Assembly: GCA_024763075.1 (NCBI GenBank)
Contig: JANTGF010000006.1
Location: forward strand, 25,634 to 89,633
Length of the DNA: 64,000 nt
Direction of reading: 5' to 3'
From: Bacteroidales bacterium
GTDB lineage: Bacteria > Bacteroidota > Bacteroidia > Bacteroidales > VadinHA17
How positions within the stretch are numbered: position 1 is the first letter of the stretch; every line of letters starts with the position of its first letter. Position numbers and translations under genes: made by a program. This document shows, one piece after another, positions 63,789 to 64,000 of the stretch. The notes below the pieces were generated by a model. That model ran no database searches, was not told the DNA's origin, and saw only the letters and a list, made by a program, of their open reading frames with translations.

Positions 63789-63800
63789 ATGTCTTTTTTT

Positions 63801-64000
63801 CTAAAACTGATTTAGCTCATTCCTTAACAGGTCAATGGCTACCTGTGTGGGATGTACATCTGAACCTACAACTCTCTCAAGGATTAAGTTGCTTAATTTT
63901 ATTGCCGGTTCATCAGGTTTTACCTGGTCTGCTGAGGAGTTGATCAGTTTTACCACACTTGAACGTGCATTTTTTACCATTTCCCAGGATTTATGGCTCA
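63801..64000 (-). CDS. C-terminal end of an unrecognised protein (partial)
   Basis: The minus-strand frame is open from the window edge to TAG at 63803-63801 and gives 65 residues with a helical look: SWEMVKNARSSVVKLINSSADQ, then NLILERVVGSDVHPTQVAIDLLRNELNQF. Codon use and convergent layout with htpG support a real gene. I do not recognise the family. Confidence 0.6.
   Translation of the reverse strand, partial: SHKSWEMVKNARSSVVKLINSSADQVKPDEPAIKLSNLILERVVGSDVHPTQVAIDLLRNELNQF

Noticed and set aside
1..64000. CRISPR array, prophage, insertion sequence or rRNA
   Set aside because: No regularly spaced repeats, transposase, integrase or phage gene was seen on either strand; the palindromes are single units.

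Overview
The window is AT-rich chromosomal DNA from a member of the Bacteroidota, most probably an anaerobic or facultative Bacteroidales/Marinilabiliales-type marine, sediment or gut organism. The evidence is a gliding/type IX secretion (T9SS type B) C-terminal domain, a DUF4831 lipoprotein, the rel-fur-purA gene order, a long TamB, Bacteroidota-type HtpG and HU, many Spy-II lipoproteins, and promoters of the Bacteroidota sigma-A form (TTTG near -33, TAnnTTTG near -7) at HU, tRNA-Ser, glyA, two CLC genes and a glycyl radical operon. This assignment is inference from gene content; no rRNA is present.

Layout. 1-5.9 kb: end of the NAD(P)H-hydrate repair gene nnr, a DUF4831 lipoprotein, a periplasmic thioredoxin-like protein, an MFS carrier paired with the dipeptidase PepD, and a K+ channel gene with a broken start. 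6.0-9.4 kb: a glycyl radical operon, activase plus an enzyme whose active-site residues match trans-4-hydroxy-L-proline dehydratase, behind a putative FNR box. 9.6-26.7 kb is mostly minus strand: a propeller-sensor PP2C phosphatase, acyl-CoA ligase, SPOR lipoprotein, cytidylate-kinase-like protein, purA-fur-rel, a T9SS cargo protein, an M16 peptidase pair and a nitronate monooxygenase/FabK-like enzyme. 26.7-33.2 kb: tandem CLC transporters that look leaderless, glyA, a receiver protein, a TauE permease. 33.2-41.4 kb: tonB-exbD-exbB, nhaD and tamB (minus). 41.5-50.6 kb: tsaD, a SiaC-like protein, an SDR/CPBP pair, APS/PAPS reductase, thioesterase, J-protein, an oxidoreductase, and two secreted or lipid-anchored carbohydrate-type proteins.

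50.7-56.1 kb is the accessory region. It starts with tRNA-Ser(UGA), whose 3' end and terminator are duplicated 149 bp downstream. Then come a cruciform repeat, a truncated start of a membrane-sensor gene, a protein with a 2-TM domain, PEGA, SUMF1/FGE and alpha/beta hydrolase domains, a second broken start, a 218-bp near-exact copy of the first repeat, and a TolB-N/TPR protein whose first 67 codons carry an in-frame amber. This is a small, decaying, shuffling family with one membrane module and different effector domains; it is the most unusual locus here.

56.4-64 kb: HU, a SPOUT tRNA methyltransferase, an orphan LytTR regulator, a class III aminotransferase, a secreted unknown, a receiver-like protein with a C-terminal membrane anchor, htpG, and the end of an unrecognised minus-strand gene. 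Two families of intergenic palindromic repeats are spread over the window. Three genes (K+ channel, tamB, TPR protein) have intact reading frames but a missing start or an early stop, which could be real decay, rare initiation, or base errors.
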